From: a virus
Length of the DNA stretch: 47,778 nt
IMG/VR virus record: IMGVR_UViG_3300020470_000021
Coordinates: 1 to 47,778 of that record
Reading direction: 5' to 3' (one strand)
Of the stretch, positions 7,830 to 15,646 are shown in pieces (the stretch's first letter is position 1; each line of letters opens with the position of its first letter). Below the pieces are notes generated by a model that was not told where the DNA came from, did no database searches, and was given only the letters and a program-made list of their open reading frames with translations. Position numbers and translations under genes: made by a program.

Positions 7830-7857
7830 TTCTCTCCTTAAATTAAGAAGGAGAGAA
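7830..7857 (-). promoter_or_regulatory. Hairpin sequestering the nuclease ribosome site
   Basis: On the minus strand TTCTCTCCTT (7848-7857) pairs perfectly with AAGGAGAGAA (7830-7839) over 10 bp with an 8-base loop. The 3' arm is the Shine-Dalgarno sequence, three bases before ATG 7827. T4 uses similar hairpins to keep e, soc and 49 silent on early read-through transcripts. Confidence 0.7.
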
Positions 7858-7861
7858 TCAG

Positions 7862-10348
7862 TTACCCAAAAAAATCCTCTAAGGAAGATGTTGGTTCTGT
7901 TGACCACCCAATCTTCTCTAGTATCAATTTAAAAGGTTCTATGAATGACTTCTCGAATTGCAAATCATAATCTATGTATTTTTCTAATTCAAACTCCTTC
8001 GGTAAAGTATTTATAAAACCAATGACATTCTCGGTGATAGGATTCGGTATTTTTAGATAAACAAACTTCATCTTCTCACCATTGTTAATTAATTGATACA
8101 CCAATTCCTTTCCATGTTTTTTGACATGATGGTTGTATAATAATGATGCACGAACATGGATAGGTGTTGATTTCTTATAAATTGTTTTAGAGTTTGCATA
8201 CTCAACAACACCATTTACCCCTCGTGGAAAACCAATATCTTCTATTGGTTGTTTTTTAAACTCTTCTCTTGCATCCTCTACAAACTTATGAACTGCACCC
8301 TCATCACCTTCCATAACAACCTTAAGTGCATCCTCTAACCTACCACGAACCCATGCTGGTGTAGAAGACTTTGCAGTTTCTATACCCATCAACTTAAGTT
8401 TAGGTTCTTTTAATCTTACACCTTCGTTATCATGAACATTAAGGATGTATCTTTTCTTTGCAGTCCAGATACCTTTGTCTGCAATTACCTCACGACCCAT
8501 AACCATCTTGTTTTGATATGCATTAGTATAATCTGCAAGGTCTGTATAACATTTATTAATAACATCTTGCATCTTACCACTTGCAACCTTATCTAAAAAG
8601 TCAATCGGATTTTTGGGATTAACCTTATCGACTAATGCATCAAATCTTACATAGATTGAATCAGTATCAATTGCAACTACATAATCGTCTTCTGTACCCA
8701 ACAATTCATTTAGGTACATGTTAACTGCATGTTCGACCCATTTAATTGCAAGTTGACCACTTGTAGTTACTGCTTCTGCCATCATCAAATCGTAGTACCT
8801 AAACCACTGATTTCCAATTGCACCATAAGCACTGTTCAAAGAAATCTTACGAACCATTTGGTTATTATATGCAATTGCAATCTCTCTGTTTAGATGTTTC
8901 TTATGTTCTTTATCATCTGAGTCTTCATATTCTCTCTGCAACTCAATCATCTTATTCTTCCATTGAACTCTCTCATCATATAAAGATTCGAGTATCTCTG
9001 GAAGAAACCCTTGTTTATTCTTTCTGAATCTTGCACCATTAGGACAAACTGCAAGGTCTTTACTATCAAATTGTATGTTCTTATGCAACAACTCATCAAC
9101 TTCATGTTTAGTACCAGACTTATCTAATTGTTCTGGACTGATGTTGTACTGCATAATCAAATGTGGATACAGACTGTTTAAGTCAAATGATACTACCCAT
9201 TCATGCATACCAACTTGTGGTTCTTTAACATATGCACCAGTAAACTTTTGAGATTTCTTACCAGATGCTTTTGGTGGAATAATGATGTTCTGTTGTCGTA
9301 ATCTATTCCAAATGAGTAAGTCCCAATACTTAACTTGACCAAAAGTATCACCATAGTTACACTTTGCAGTATACGCCATTTGAATCATTAAAGACATTAG
9401 ACCTAACTTATTATCAAGTCTTTCTACCAAGTCCACATCACGAACATTATACTCTAGGAACTTTTGGTAATTCTGTTTATAGAATAAGTGCATTGCACCA
9501 AACTCAGAATAATCTAACTTACCTTCACCAAGTTCAATTTGTGCAATGTTTTCTAATCGATAACTATCTCTGTTTTTAAATGTAAACTTCCTATAGAGTT
9601 GTAGGTAATCTATCACTTCTACACCCATAAGGTCATAAGTTTGTTGTTTTTGACCACCTAAACCAAAACTATCCCACTCTCTTGATGAAGTGATGTTCCA
9701 AGGCGATAACATATCTGCATGTCGTCCATCAATCATTCTGGTGATACGATTCATCAAATATGTAATATCAAATGTTTCAACATTCCAACCAGTAATGATA
9801 TCTGGCATGATTTTACGATATTCATCTAAGAAAGTCTTAAGAAGATGAACTTCATTCTTACATTCAAAGTAACGAATATTCTTATCACCATGATTCCAAG
9901 GCTGTGTTCCAAAAACATACTTGGTAGGTTGACCAAATATTTTAAATGTTATTGCATTGATTGGTTCTGGTGCAACGATAGGTTCTGGAAATCCATGTTC
10001 ACACTCACACTCAATATCGATGTTCATGACTTTAATATGTCTGAAACTCCATTCAATATCTTGTGGAAATGTTTCTGTTACCCATGCATATTCATATCTA
10101 TCCATACCATAGATATCAAAACCTTCAACATCCTTATACTTATCCATGAATGGTCTAACACCACTCATGTTGGTAAACTTTTTGGGTTCTAGGTTTTGAC
10201 CAGTGATACTTCTGAATGAACTATCACGATTGGTAGGAAGATATAATGTAGGTTTATATGGAATTCGTCTGGGTTTGTTTACACCATCCTTGAATTCTCT
10301 GACGAGAATCCAGTTCCTATATCTTTGGACATTTGTATAAAAGTGCAT
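7862..10348 (-). CDS. 43: DNA polymerase gp43 (family B)
   Basis: An 828-residue family B replicative polymerase with 3'-5' exonuclease. Exo I is NIDIECE (Asp111, Glu113), Exo II is GWNVETFD (Asp194) and Exo III is YNVRDVD near 300. Polymerase motif A is FDLNSLYP (Asp389), motif B KISLNSAYG at 501-509 and motif C DTDS at 561-564. The C terminus ends in a hydrophobic/acidic stretch SSLEDFFG, the type of tail that binds the sliding clamp. The N terminus FYTNVQRYRNWI aligns with T4 gp43, so ATG 10348 is the true start. That ATG is only six bases from a -10 box, so the mRNA is probably leaderless. Confidence 0.96.
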   Translation of the reverse strand: MHFYTNVQRYRNWILVREFKDGVNKPRRIPYKPTLYLPTNRDSSFRSITGQNLEPKKFTNMSGVRPFMDKYKDVEGFDIYGMDRYEYAWVTETFPQDIEWSFRHIKVMNIDIECECEHGFPEPIVAPEPINAITFKIFGQPTKYVFGTQPWNHGDKNIRYFECKNEVHLLKTFLDEYRKIMPDIITGWNVETFDITYLMNRITRMIDGRHADMLSPWNITSSREWDSFGLGGQKQQTYDLMGVEVIDYLQLYRKFTFKNRDSYRLENIAQIELGEGKLDYSEFGAMHLFYKQNYQKFLEYNVRDVDLVERLDNKLGLMSLMIQMAYTAKCNYGDTFGQVKYWDLLIWNRLRQQNIIIPPKASGKKSQKFTGAYVKEPQVGMHEWVVSFDLNSLYPHLIMQYNISPEQLDKSGTKHEVDELLHKNIQFDSKDLAVCPNGARFRKNKQGFLPEILESLYDERVQWKNKMIELQREYEDSDDKEHKKHLNREIAIAYNNQMVRKISLNSAYGAIGNQWFRYYDLMMAEAVTTSGQLAIKWVEHAVNMYLNELLGTEDDYVVAIDTDSIYVRFDALVDKVNPKNPIDFLDKVASGKMQDVINKCYTDLADYTNAYQNKMVMGREVIADKGIWTAKKRYILNVHDNEGVRLKEPKLKLMGIETAKSSTPAWVRGRLEDALKVVMEGDEGAVHKFVEDAREEFKKQPIEDIGFPRGVNGVVEYANSKTIYKKSTPIHVRASLLYNHHVKKHGKELVYQLINNGEKMKFVYLKIPNPITENVIGFINTLPKEFELEKYIDYDLQFEKSFIEPFKLILEKIGWSTEPTSSLEDFFG

Positions 10349-10354
10349 ATATTC

Positions 10355-10382
10355 AGTATACTACGATACTGGTATTTGTCAA
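10355..10382 (-). promoter_or_regulatory. TTGACA-16-TATACT promoter for gp43, leaderless
   Basis: Minus-strand TTGACA, 16 bp, TATACT; six bases later comes the gp43 ATG. With a normal start site 6-7 bases downstream of the -10, transcription would begin at or next to the start codon. The -35 overlaps the end of the upstream gene. Confidence 0.8.
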
Positions 10383-10594
10383 GGAATTTTAGGTGTAGTG
10401 AAATGACCATCTAACACCATTAATCTATCTTCTGCCTCTGCAATCTTATTGACTTGTGTATCTATTGCTTCTAAGACTTCTGGATGTTCTCCAATACCTA
10501 CTGGATTGGAAAGATAGATGTCGATGTTTGCCTTTGCTTCGGCAATTTGACCTTCGTACTTAAGACGAAGTGCTTTTAGGATGCTTTCTTTCAT
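10379..10594 (-). CDS. Small helical hypothetical protein
   Basis: A 71-residue protein, predicted mostly helical with Ala/Glu/Lys-rich heptads (EGQIAEAKANIDIYL, IDTQVNKIAEAEDRLMVL). No recognised domain. It overlaps the upstream gene by four bases and ends just above the gp43 promoter. Function unknown; could be a dimeric helical accessory protein. Confidence 0.65.
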   Translation of the reverse strand: MKESILKALRLKYEGQIAEAKANIDIYLSNPVGIGEHPEVLEAIDTQVNKIAEAEDRLMVLDGHFTTPKIP

Positions 10595-10902
10595 GTGATT
10601 ATCTTTTGTGTTTCTGGTGGAGTAACTATCTTACCCATTATTGTTTGATACTGATTCTTTAAACCTGTCTCTGGGTCTGAACTCCAAACTACATTCTTAA
10701 AGTTAATGTGGACACATTGATTATCAGATAATTGTGCATAAGGCATCAATTGAATTCTAATTTTCTTTGGGTCTTCTTCTTCTGGTTGTGCAAACACAAA
10801 TAAAGGTTGATTAATATCGAACTGAGCAGATGAAGAGAATTCCTTAGAATTCACTTCACCTATAATAGTTTCTCCAGTTACTAATTGAAATAATTTTATC
10901 AT
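10591..10902 (-). CDS. Sm-like fold hypothetical protein (paralogue of 46028..46501)
   Basis: A 103-residue beta-rich protein. It starts with FQLVTGETIIGEV, followed by DINQPLFV, a LMPYAQLSDNQCVHINFKNVV block and QYQTIMG. This order and spacing match the protein at 46028..46501 (LRLNTGEHVISVV, MPMIADIV, LIPYTNEDHIIMRLSDISY, FYKKGVD). A small beta barrel resembling Sm/LSm proteins would fit and could mean RNA binding, but that is inference. It overlaps lysozyme and the next gene by four bases each. Confidence 0.65.
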   Translation of the reverse strand: MIKLFQLVTGETIIGEVNSKEFSSSAQFDINQPLFVFAQPEEEDPKKIRIQLMPYAQLSDNQCVHINFKNVVWSSDPETGLKNQYQTIMGKIVTPPETQKIIT

Positions 10903-11345
10903 ACTTCTTCTAACATTGTCATCAATCGTTCTGCACGATTGGTTACTTGATTATACCATCTTGAATCACGACCTTCAACAGCTGCCTGTTTCCAATCGTT
11001 TCTTTCAATTGCAGATTTAAAGTTCTTAAACTTACTGAGTCTTGTCATACCCATGTTAAATGTCATGTTGACTAGAACTCTTTGAACTTCATCTGGATAA
11101 TGTTCTAAATCTGGATAAAGTTTTCCACATTCCTCTACATGTTCTGCAAAGTCATGTTCCCATACTTCATCCACTCTTTCTTTAGGAACTGGTGTTCCTA
11201 CTGGAAAATCCTTTTCTGGATCACCATCTTTGACTAAATGACCTATGCCAAATGTTGCAAGTCCTAGATGGTCGTTATAAATTTCGTAGACGACTCCTTC
11301 GTCTCGAATAATTTCTTCTTTAAGTTTGTTCGGATTTTTTATCAT
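10899..11345 (-). CDS. e: T4-type lysozyme (GH24 endolysin)
   Basis: A 148-residue peptidoglycan muramidase. The catalytic pattern E-8-D-5-T of T4 lysozyme is in RDEGVVYEIYNDHLGLATFG (about residues 15-32), followed by FGIGH. The C-terminal helical lobe (RVLVNMTFNMG, WYNQVTNRAERLM) is also typical. There is no signal peptide or SAR helix, so release needs a holin. The start overlaps the upstream gene by 26 bases; the ATG gives the expected N terminus. Confidence 0.93.
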   Translation of the reverse strand: MIKNPNKLKEEIIRDEGVVYEIYNDHLGLATFGIGHLVKDGDPEKDFPVGTPVPKERVDEVWEHDFAEHVEECGKLYPDLEHYPDEVQRVLVNMTFNMGMTRLSKFKNFKSAIERNDWKQAAVEGRDSRWYNQVTNRAERLMTMLEEV

Positions 11346-11625
11346 CTTTCAATAACTCCACGGCTTTTTCACCTTGTTCTTCTAATAATTCGATAAGGAT
11401 ATCACCCATTAACTGGTTGAATTCCTTATCATCGGAAATAGTATCTCGAAGTTCTTCTGGACAAGCCCGAACTGCACGAGTAAAGTTTATCTGAGGTTGT
11501 TCACCTTCCTTAACTGGAAGTAATTGTACTTCCCCATAAGTATAGACAACCCCAGTATACTTCCCTTCGCATATTTGAATACCTTGTTCTCCAACAGTGT
11601 TTTCTACAAGTTTATATTCAATCAT
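11320..11625 (-). CDS. Acidic hypothetical protein
   Basis: A 101-residue acidic protein: a beta-rich N-terminal half (YKLVENTVGEQGIQICEGKYTGVVYTYGEVQLLP) and a helical, Glu-rich C-terminal half (LMGDILIELLEEQGEKAVELL). No family is recognised with confidence. It overlaps the lysozyme start by 26 bases, so the two are probably translated together. Function unknown. Confidence 0.65.
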   Translation of the reverse strand: MIEYKLVENTVGEQGIQICEGKYTGVVYTYGEVQLLPVKEGEQPQINFTRAVRACPEELRDTISDDKEFNQLMGDILIELLEEQGEKAVELLKDDKKSEQT

Positions 11626-11626
11626 G

Positions 11627-11854
11627 TTACTGAGCTTTGTAAACTTCGTTTACGATTTTAGACTTTAACTGTCTTTGGTCTACATCAACACCAAGTTTCC
11701 TACCTTCTATAGCTAATTGAGCTTTGGTAAGTTTACCTAGTTTTGCTTTAGACACCTTCTGAACTTTTGGTTTTGCACTTGGAGCTTCTTCTACGACTGG
11801 TGTGTCATTGAAAAACTCACAAATTGCATTCCAAATTCTCTTCAAAAAATCCAT
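11627..11854 (-). CDS. Small protein with SAP-like C-terminal motif
   Basis: A 75-residue basic protein. The N terminus (MDFLKRIWNAICEFFND) is an amphipathic helix. After a Pro/Ala/Lys linker, the C-terminal 38 residues (LGKLTKAQLAIEGRKLGVDVDQRQLKSKIVNEVY) resemble a SAP-type helix-loop-helix DNA-binding motif, with the conserved leucines and final Lys/Ile run. This suggests binding to DNA and perhaps to a membrane or another protein, by inference. Located between peroxiredoxin and the lysozyme cluster. Confidence 0.65.
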   Translation of the reverse strand: MDFLKRIWNAICEFFNDTPVVEEAPSAKPKVQKVSKAKLGKLTKAQLAIEGRKLGVDVDQRQLKSKIVNEVYKAQ

Positions 11855-11872
11855 AACAACTCCATAGATTAA

Positions 11873-12487
11873 TTAATTTACTTCCCCATCGTCTTCTTGT
11901 AAGACTGTATGGGCTGGTTGTGGTGGTTCTGGATGTTCGTTTGCACCAATATCATCCACATAGATTGGTTCTTGTGGATTATTTTTGCACCATTCCAAAA
12001 CATTCTCTGGAGTTGAAACTTCATATGGATCGGAATCCATTTCGTCTCTAATACCAGCTTCTTCAAACATTTGAACTACTCGTCCATTTCTGATTACGGC
12101 TGCATATCTCCAAGACCTTTTACCAAAACCAAGATTCTCTTTGGATACTAACATACCCATGAATCTTGCAAATTTGCCATTACCATCTGATAATGGTTTT
12201 ACTTTATTAACTTCTTGTACTGCAAACCAAGCTTGCATTACAAATCCATCATTTACTGATGTACAATAAATGTCATCGATACCACACTCTTGGAATTGGT
12301 CATGCAATTCGTCAAAGCCTGGCAATTGTTTTGTTGAACATGTAGGAGTAAAAGCTCCAGGCAATCCAAATATAATCACATTCTTATTAGTGAAAACATC
12401 TGCTGCTGGAATAGTTTTTAAGTCTCCTGTTACATTAACAAAATTCAAATCGTAGGGTATCTGTTCCCTAACTAAAGTATTACTCAT
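11873..12487 (-). CDS. Peroxiredoxin (Prx5/AhpE-like)
   Basis: A 204-residue peroxiredoxin that reduces peroxides. The peroxidatic Cys is in PGAFTPTCSTKQLPGF (about residues 44-59), the Prx5 subfamily signature, followed by CTSVNDGFVMQAWF. A later Cys in LEWCKNNP may be a resolving residue. The C-terminal 30 residues (Pro/His-rich) are an extension with no match I know. It has its own promoter with a 40-base leader and a GAGGAA ribosome site. In context with Hsp20 and Fe-S genes it may protect the infected cell from oxidative stress. Confidence 0.9.
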   Translation of the reverse strand: MSNTLVREQIPYDLNFVNVTGDLKTIPAADVFTNKNVIIFGLPGAFTPTCSTKQLPGFDELHDQFQECGIDDIYCTSVNDGFVMQAWFAVQEVNKVKPLSDGNGKFARFMGMLVSKENLGFGKRSWRYAAVIRNGRVVQMFEEAGIRDEMDSDPYEVSTPENVLEWCKNNPQEPIYVDDIGANEHPEPPQPAHTVLQEDDGEVN

Positions 12488-12534
12488 AAATTGTTCCTCT
12501 GCGGTAAAATAGTTAAATTAATATTCATATATCT

Positions 12535-12562
12535 ATAATACCACAGAAGTCCAATCTGTCAA
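12535..12562 (-). promoter_or_regulatory. TTGACA-16-TATTAT promoter for peroxiredoxin
   Basis: Minus-strand TTGACA, 16-bp spacer, TATTAT, located in the 84-base gap between hsp20 and the peroxiredoxin gene. The leader is about 40 bases. Confidence 0.8.
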
Positions 12563-12571
12563 CTAAAAAAT

Positions 12572-13030
12572 TTAACTTTCTGAAAGAAATTCTTTAGTAT
12601 CTACAAACTCCAATACTTGAGGTTTGTCTTCCTCTGGTATTACTTTTACCATAGGTATATATAGTATTCCATTTCGGACACTAGGGTTTGATACTTCAAC
12701 ATCGTCTGCAAGTACCCAAGTTCTTCTGAACTTACGAGTTGCAATACCTCGATGGATAGTTTCATCATCAGAACCTTTAATTTCACCAGAAACTACTAGT
12801 TCGTTTTTGATTTTTTCTACCTTCAAGTCTTCTTCACCAAAACCTGCTACTGCAATTTCAATAGCAAAGTTCTCATCATCTTTCTTAACGATGTTATAAG
12901 GTGGATAACTCTGTTGTTGTTGAGACGAAAGTGCCTCTAGTTGGTGGAACAGTCTATCTGTTCCTATTGTGAATGGGGAGTATCTTCCCCACATTTGATC
13001 GAATAGATCATTAGTGCTTAGTTTAACCAT
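12572..13030 (-). CDS. Small heat-shock protein (Hsp20/alpha-crystallin)
   Basis: A 152-residue Hsp20 chaperone, common in marine T4-like phages. The alpha-crystallin domain spans about 45-135: YNIVKKDDENFAIEIAVAGFGEEDLKVEKIKNELVV, then the IATRKFRRTWVLADDVEV segment and the GILYIPMVKVIPEE strand with an IPM in place of the usual GVL motif. It holds unfolded proteins, probably during head assembly or stress. The start has an excellent AGGAGG site. Its leader contains the folded element at 13072-13118. Confidence 0.92.
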   Translation of the reverse strand: MVKLSTNDLFDQMWGRYSPFTIGTDRLFHQLEALSSQQQQSYPPYNIVKKDDENFAIEIAVAGFGEEDLKVEKIKNELVVSGEIKGSDDETIHRGIATRKFRRTWVLADDVEVSNPSVRNGILYIPMVKVIPEEDKPQVLEFVDTKEFLSES

Positions 13031-13071
13031 TTTGGCCTCCTATTATTAAGCAAGGTTTATTAAAATGAGAC

Positions 13072-13118
13072 CCCATTTTGGGCATCCCTTTATATAGCTA
13101 TAGTTTCCTTTCGGACAC
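13072..13118 (-). other. hsp20 leader element, first copy of a repeated RNA motif
   Basis: Minus-strand reading of 13084-13118 begins GTGTCC-GAAA-GGA, a GNRA-capped hairpin. It continues with CTATAGCTATA and AAAGGGAT, then a second hairpin CCCA/TGGG at 13072-13082. The same ordered blocks occur on the plus strand at 45991-46028. A TATAAATG box at 13121-13128, close to the late octamer, may start this transcript. Function unknown. Confidence 0.45.
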
Positions 13119-13138
13119 TACATTTATATATATACAAA

Positions 13139-13276
13139 TTAAGATTTTGACTTTAACAGTTTTTCGTGCATATCACTCCAAAGTTTCTTAAACTCTGGGT
13201 TTTTTGCCCTTCTTTCTGCCATTTTCAAACAGTTTAATCTGTGCTGTTTCAAAGTATCTACTACTTTTACTACCAT
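13139..13276 (-). CDS. Small basic hypothetical protein, leaderless
   Basis: A 45-residue basic protein (MVVKVVDTLKQHRLNCLKMA... ending MHEKLLKSKS). No family recognised. The ATG at 13276 lies six bases after a GATAAT -10 box, and there is no ribosome site. This spacing is the same as at gp43 and the clamp cluster, which supports a real gene expressed from a leaderless mRNA. An internal Met at residue 19 could be an alternative start. Confidence 0.6.
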   Translation of the reverse strand: MVVKVVDTLKQHRLNCLKMAERRAKNPEFKKLWSDMHEKLLKSKS

Positions 13277-13282
13277 ATATCT

Positions 13283-13310
13283 ATTATCTCATGGATTTGT
13301 TATTTGTCAA
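13283..13310 (-). promoter_or_regulatory. TTGACA-16-GATAAT promoter, leaderless gene
   Basis: Minus-strand TTGACA, 16 bp, GATAAT. It is very similar to the promoter at 32734-32761, including the shared TTGACAAATAA and TCCATGAGATAATA blocks. The ATG of the 45-residue gene follows after six bases. Confidence 0.8.
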
Positions 13311-13314
13311 GTGT

Positions 13315-13746
13315 CTATGCAAGACCACCTAACTCATTATGTCGTCTATGTGCAGATTTCTCTTCCCAGTGTTCCACTGCTTGTCGAATACAGTCCTCTG
13401 CAAGTACACTACAATGTAGTTTAATTGGTGGTAATTCTAATACTTCTGCAATATCTTTATCTTTTATCTCTTTTGCCTCATCAATAGTTTTACCTATTAA
13501 CATATCAACAAATAGACTAGATGATGCAATTGCAGAACCACACCCATATGTCTTAAATTTAACATCCTCTATTAACCCATCAATATCTAGTTTTAGGTCT
13601 AGTTTCATAACATCCCCACATGCTGGAGCACCAACCATTCCAGTTGCAACATTTGGGTCTTTTGGATCAAACCTACCTACTGAGTGTTTTTCTGGGTTAT
13701 TCAATACATTATTGAATCTGTCTACTACTTTCTTACTATATGCCAT
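13315..13746 (-). CDS. iscU: IscU Fe-S cluster scaffold protein
   Basis: A 143-residue IscU-type scaffold on which Fe-S clusters are built. The three ligand cysteines are all present: GAPACGDVMKL, TYGCGSAIASSS and LHCSVLAED, with the ELPPIKLHC motif recognised by the HscA chaperone. I chose ATG 13746 (MAYSKKVVDRFNN), as in E. coli, with AGGAAA upstream; a longer reading frame upstream overlaps the cyclase and looks spurious. It is the last gene of the long curli/cyclase operon. With the IscA-like gene at 20501 it may keep Fe-S enzymes working during infection. Confidence 0.94.
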   Translation of the reverse strand: MAYSKKVVDRFNNVLNNPEKHSVGRFDPKDPNVATGMVGAPACGDVMKLDLKLDIDGLIEDVKFKTYGCGSAIASSSLFVDMLIGKTIDEAKEIKDKDIAEVLELPPIKLHCSVLAEDCIRQAVEHWEEKSAHRRHNELGGLA

Positions 13747-15646
13747 CTTTATATAATTTCCTAATCTCTTTTCTCTTACCAAATTTTGCATCAAATAATG
13801 GTGCATATATGGTTACTGGTTCTTCTTTACCCTTAACTTTTATCTCATCTAACTTATCACATGAAATACCTTCTGTCTGCATATAAGTATATTCAGATAG
13901 TAGGATAGGTGTATCATACTCTCTAGTTTGCACTTCAAGTCTTGCACCTAAGTTAACAGCATCTCCAACAACTGAATAATCAAATCGAGACTCACTTCCC
14001 ATGTTACCCACTATACATGGCCCTGTATTTACTCCAGTGCCGATTTTAACTAGTGGTAAATCCAATCCTTGTTCCTTTAACTCTGCATTTAACTCTTCAC
14101 ATACAAGTTCCATTTCCATTGCAGTCTTAACTGCCATTTCAGCATGGTTCTCACATGGTAGAGGAGCATTCCAGAATGCCATGATACAGTCGCCCATATA
14201 CTTGTCAACTGTTCCGCCATTCTTAAGGATAATTTTAGTTAACCTATCTAAGAACATATTTATAAGTTCTACTAGACCTTCTGGGTCATCTTTTTGCATA
14301 TATTTTTCACTAATTGGAGTAAATCCTACAATGTCAGCGAAAAGGAATGTCATTTCCTTTCTATCTCCACCCAGTTTCATTAGTGATGGGTCTTTAACTA
14401 ACATATCTACCATATCTGGTGATAGGTAAGTACCAAACTGTCCTTTAATCTGTTGTCTTAATTTAAACTGTTTATAGAAGTTATTAAAACTCAATTGACT
14501 AAATATGAGTATCAGTGTTATAATTGGGAATGTAAAATCAATAAGGAACATCGATGAATTCCAGAAGTAGAATGAGGAATAGACAACTCCAGAGACAGCA
14601 GTCAAAGAGACGAGAGTGGATGATGCGAAACCAAGACGACCAAATGAAACCATCATTAGAAGAGACCCAATTAGAATTAGACCTATTTCCAGAAGGGAAC
14701 CCCAATTTGGACGAGAAATGGAAACCCCACCCATTATTGTCTCAATCGCAGAAGCCTGAATTTCGTGTGGATAAGAACTTCCACGAGGAGAAGGGACAAT
14801 GGGTACAATGCCCTCTGCTATCACCCCAACAATCACTGTCTTCCCTTGAAGATTCGGAAGAGTCTCTCCATATTCGTACCGAATAAAATCTTTCGACCAA
14901 TCTAACCAGATCGATCCAGATGAGTCTGTTACCACAGGCTCGTATGGTGGTATTCTAAAGTTCTCTATACCTGTAGTTTCTACCTTCATCGTGTAGGACA
15001 TCTTGTCGGCGTTGGCACGAACTACTTCTATCGGAAAACTAGGGTATAACTGACTATTGACTTGGGTAACTAATGGAACTCTTCTGGTAATACCATCTAC
15101 TTCTGGTGATGAATTCATCATACCTACACCCCAAGATGCAGATTCTAACTCTGGTAGATTAGTTACAATACCTTTATATTCGTATGCAAAATCATATGCA
15201 CTACCTTCCCCTAATGTTGCAGTTCCTACAAATGGTGCAACATCACTTCTACCTTTAGGTGAAGATGTTTGTCCTAGTATTATTCCATTACCTTCTATCC
15301 AAGATTGAAGTATCTGGTCTCCACCAAACCTATCTGGTTCTGGAAACATAACAGTCATACCTATCATTCCAGCATTTGCATTCCTTAAATCGGAAATCAT
15401 TTGTGCAAACTGTTGTCTGGGAAACGGCCATTGGCCAAACTTTTCTAAGGACATTTCTCCTACATCTAGTAGGATAATGTTATCTGAAATGGTAGGTTCG
15501 TGTGAGGTTAGAAAAGAATCGAACTGAATGTTCCTAATCCTTTCTACTGGTTCTGGGTCTAAAGTTCTTATTCCTAATAGTCCAATTAGGACTAAACCAA
15601 CCATCCATGTGGATGTTAAAAATTTACCCATCTTGTTCTTTTTCAT
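13736..15646 (-). CDS. CHASE2-domain class III adenylate cyclase
   Basis: A 636-residue membrane enzyme expected to make cAMP. Order: one N-terminal helix (about 13-26), an extracytoplasmic CHASE2 sensor (about 32-310), three helices (318-385) and a cytoplasmic catalytic domain (about 425-605). Metal ligands are Asp438 (FADIVGF) and Asp486 (GGTVDKYMGD). Lys482 and Asp556 are the adenine-specifying pair, and Asn565 and Arg569 (VNLGAR) stabilise the transition state, so the enzyme looks active on ATP. It follows the curlin and FecR genes in one overlapping operon. CHASE2 cyclases and FecR proteins are often neighbours in bacteria. The signal sensed is unknown. Confidence 0.92.
   Translation of the reverse strand: MKKNKMGKFLTSTWMVGLVLIGLLGIRTLDPEPVERIRNIQFDSFLTSHEPTISDNIILLDVGEMSLEKFGQWPFPRQQFAQMISDLRNANAGMIGMTVMFPEPDRFGGDQILQSWIEGNGIILGQTSSPKGRSDVAPFVGTATLGEGSAYDFAYEYKGIVTNLPELESASWGVGMMNSSPEVDGITRRVPLVTQVNSQLYPSFPIEVVRANADKMSYTMKVETTGIENFRIPPYEPVVTDSSGSIWLDWSKDFIRYEYGETLPNLQGKTVIVGVIAEGIVPIVPSPRGSSYPHEIQASAIETIMGGVSISRPNWGSLLEIGLILIGSLLMMVSFGRLGFASSTLVSLTAVSGVVYSSFYFWNSSMFLIDFTFPIITLILIFSQLSFNNFYKQFKLRQQIKGQFGTYLSPDMVDMLVKDPSLMKLGGDRKEMTFLFADIVGFTPISEKYMQKDDPEGLVELINMFLDRLTKIILKNGGTVDKYMGDCIMAFWNAPLPCENHAEMAVKTAMEMELVCEELNAELKEQGLDLPLVKIGTGVNTGPCIVGNMGSESRFDYSVVGDAVNLGARLEVQTREYDTPILLSEYTYMQTEGISCDKLDEIKVKGKEEPVTIYAPLFDAKFGKRKEIRKLYKDGI

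Noticed and set aside
8009-8016. TATAAATA-like sequence in the gp43 coding region
   Set aside because: Internal to coding sequence with no gene start near it; probably chance.
11878-12066. 62-codon frame inside the peroxiredoxin gene
   Set aside because: Same strand, different frame, fully inside a confident gene and without its own ribosome site.
14554-14886. Plus-strand 110-codon open frame
   Set aside because: It lies fully inside the cyclase gene, which is well supported on the minus strand; the plus-strand frame has no promoter or ribosome site and shows low-complexity codons.
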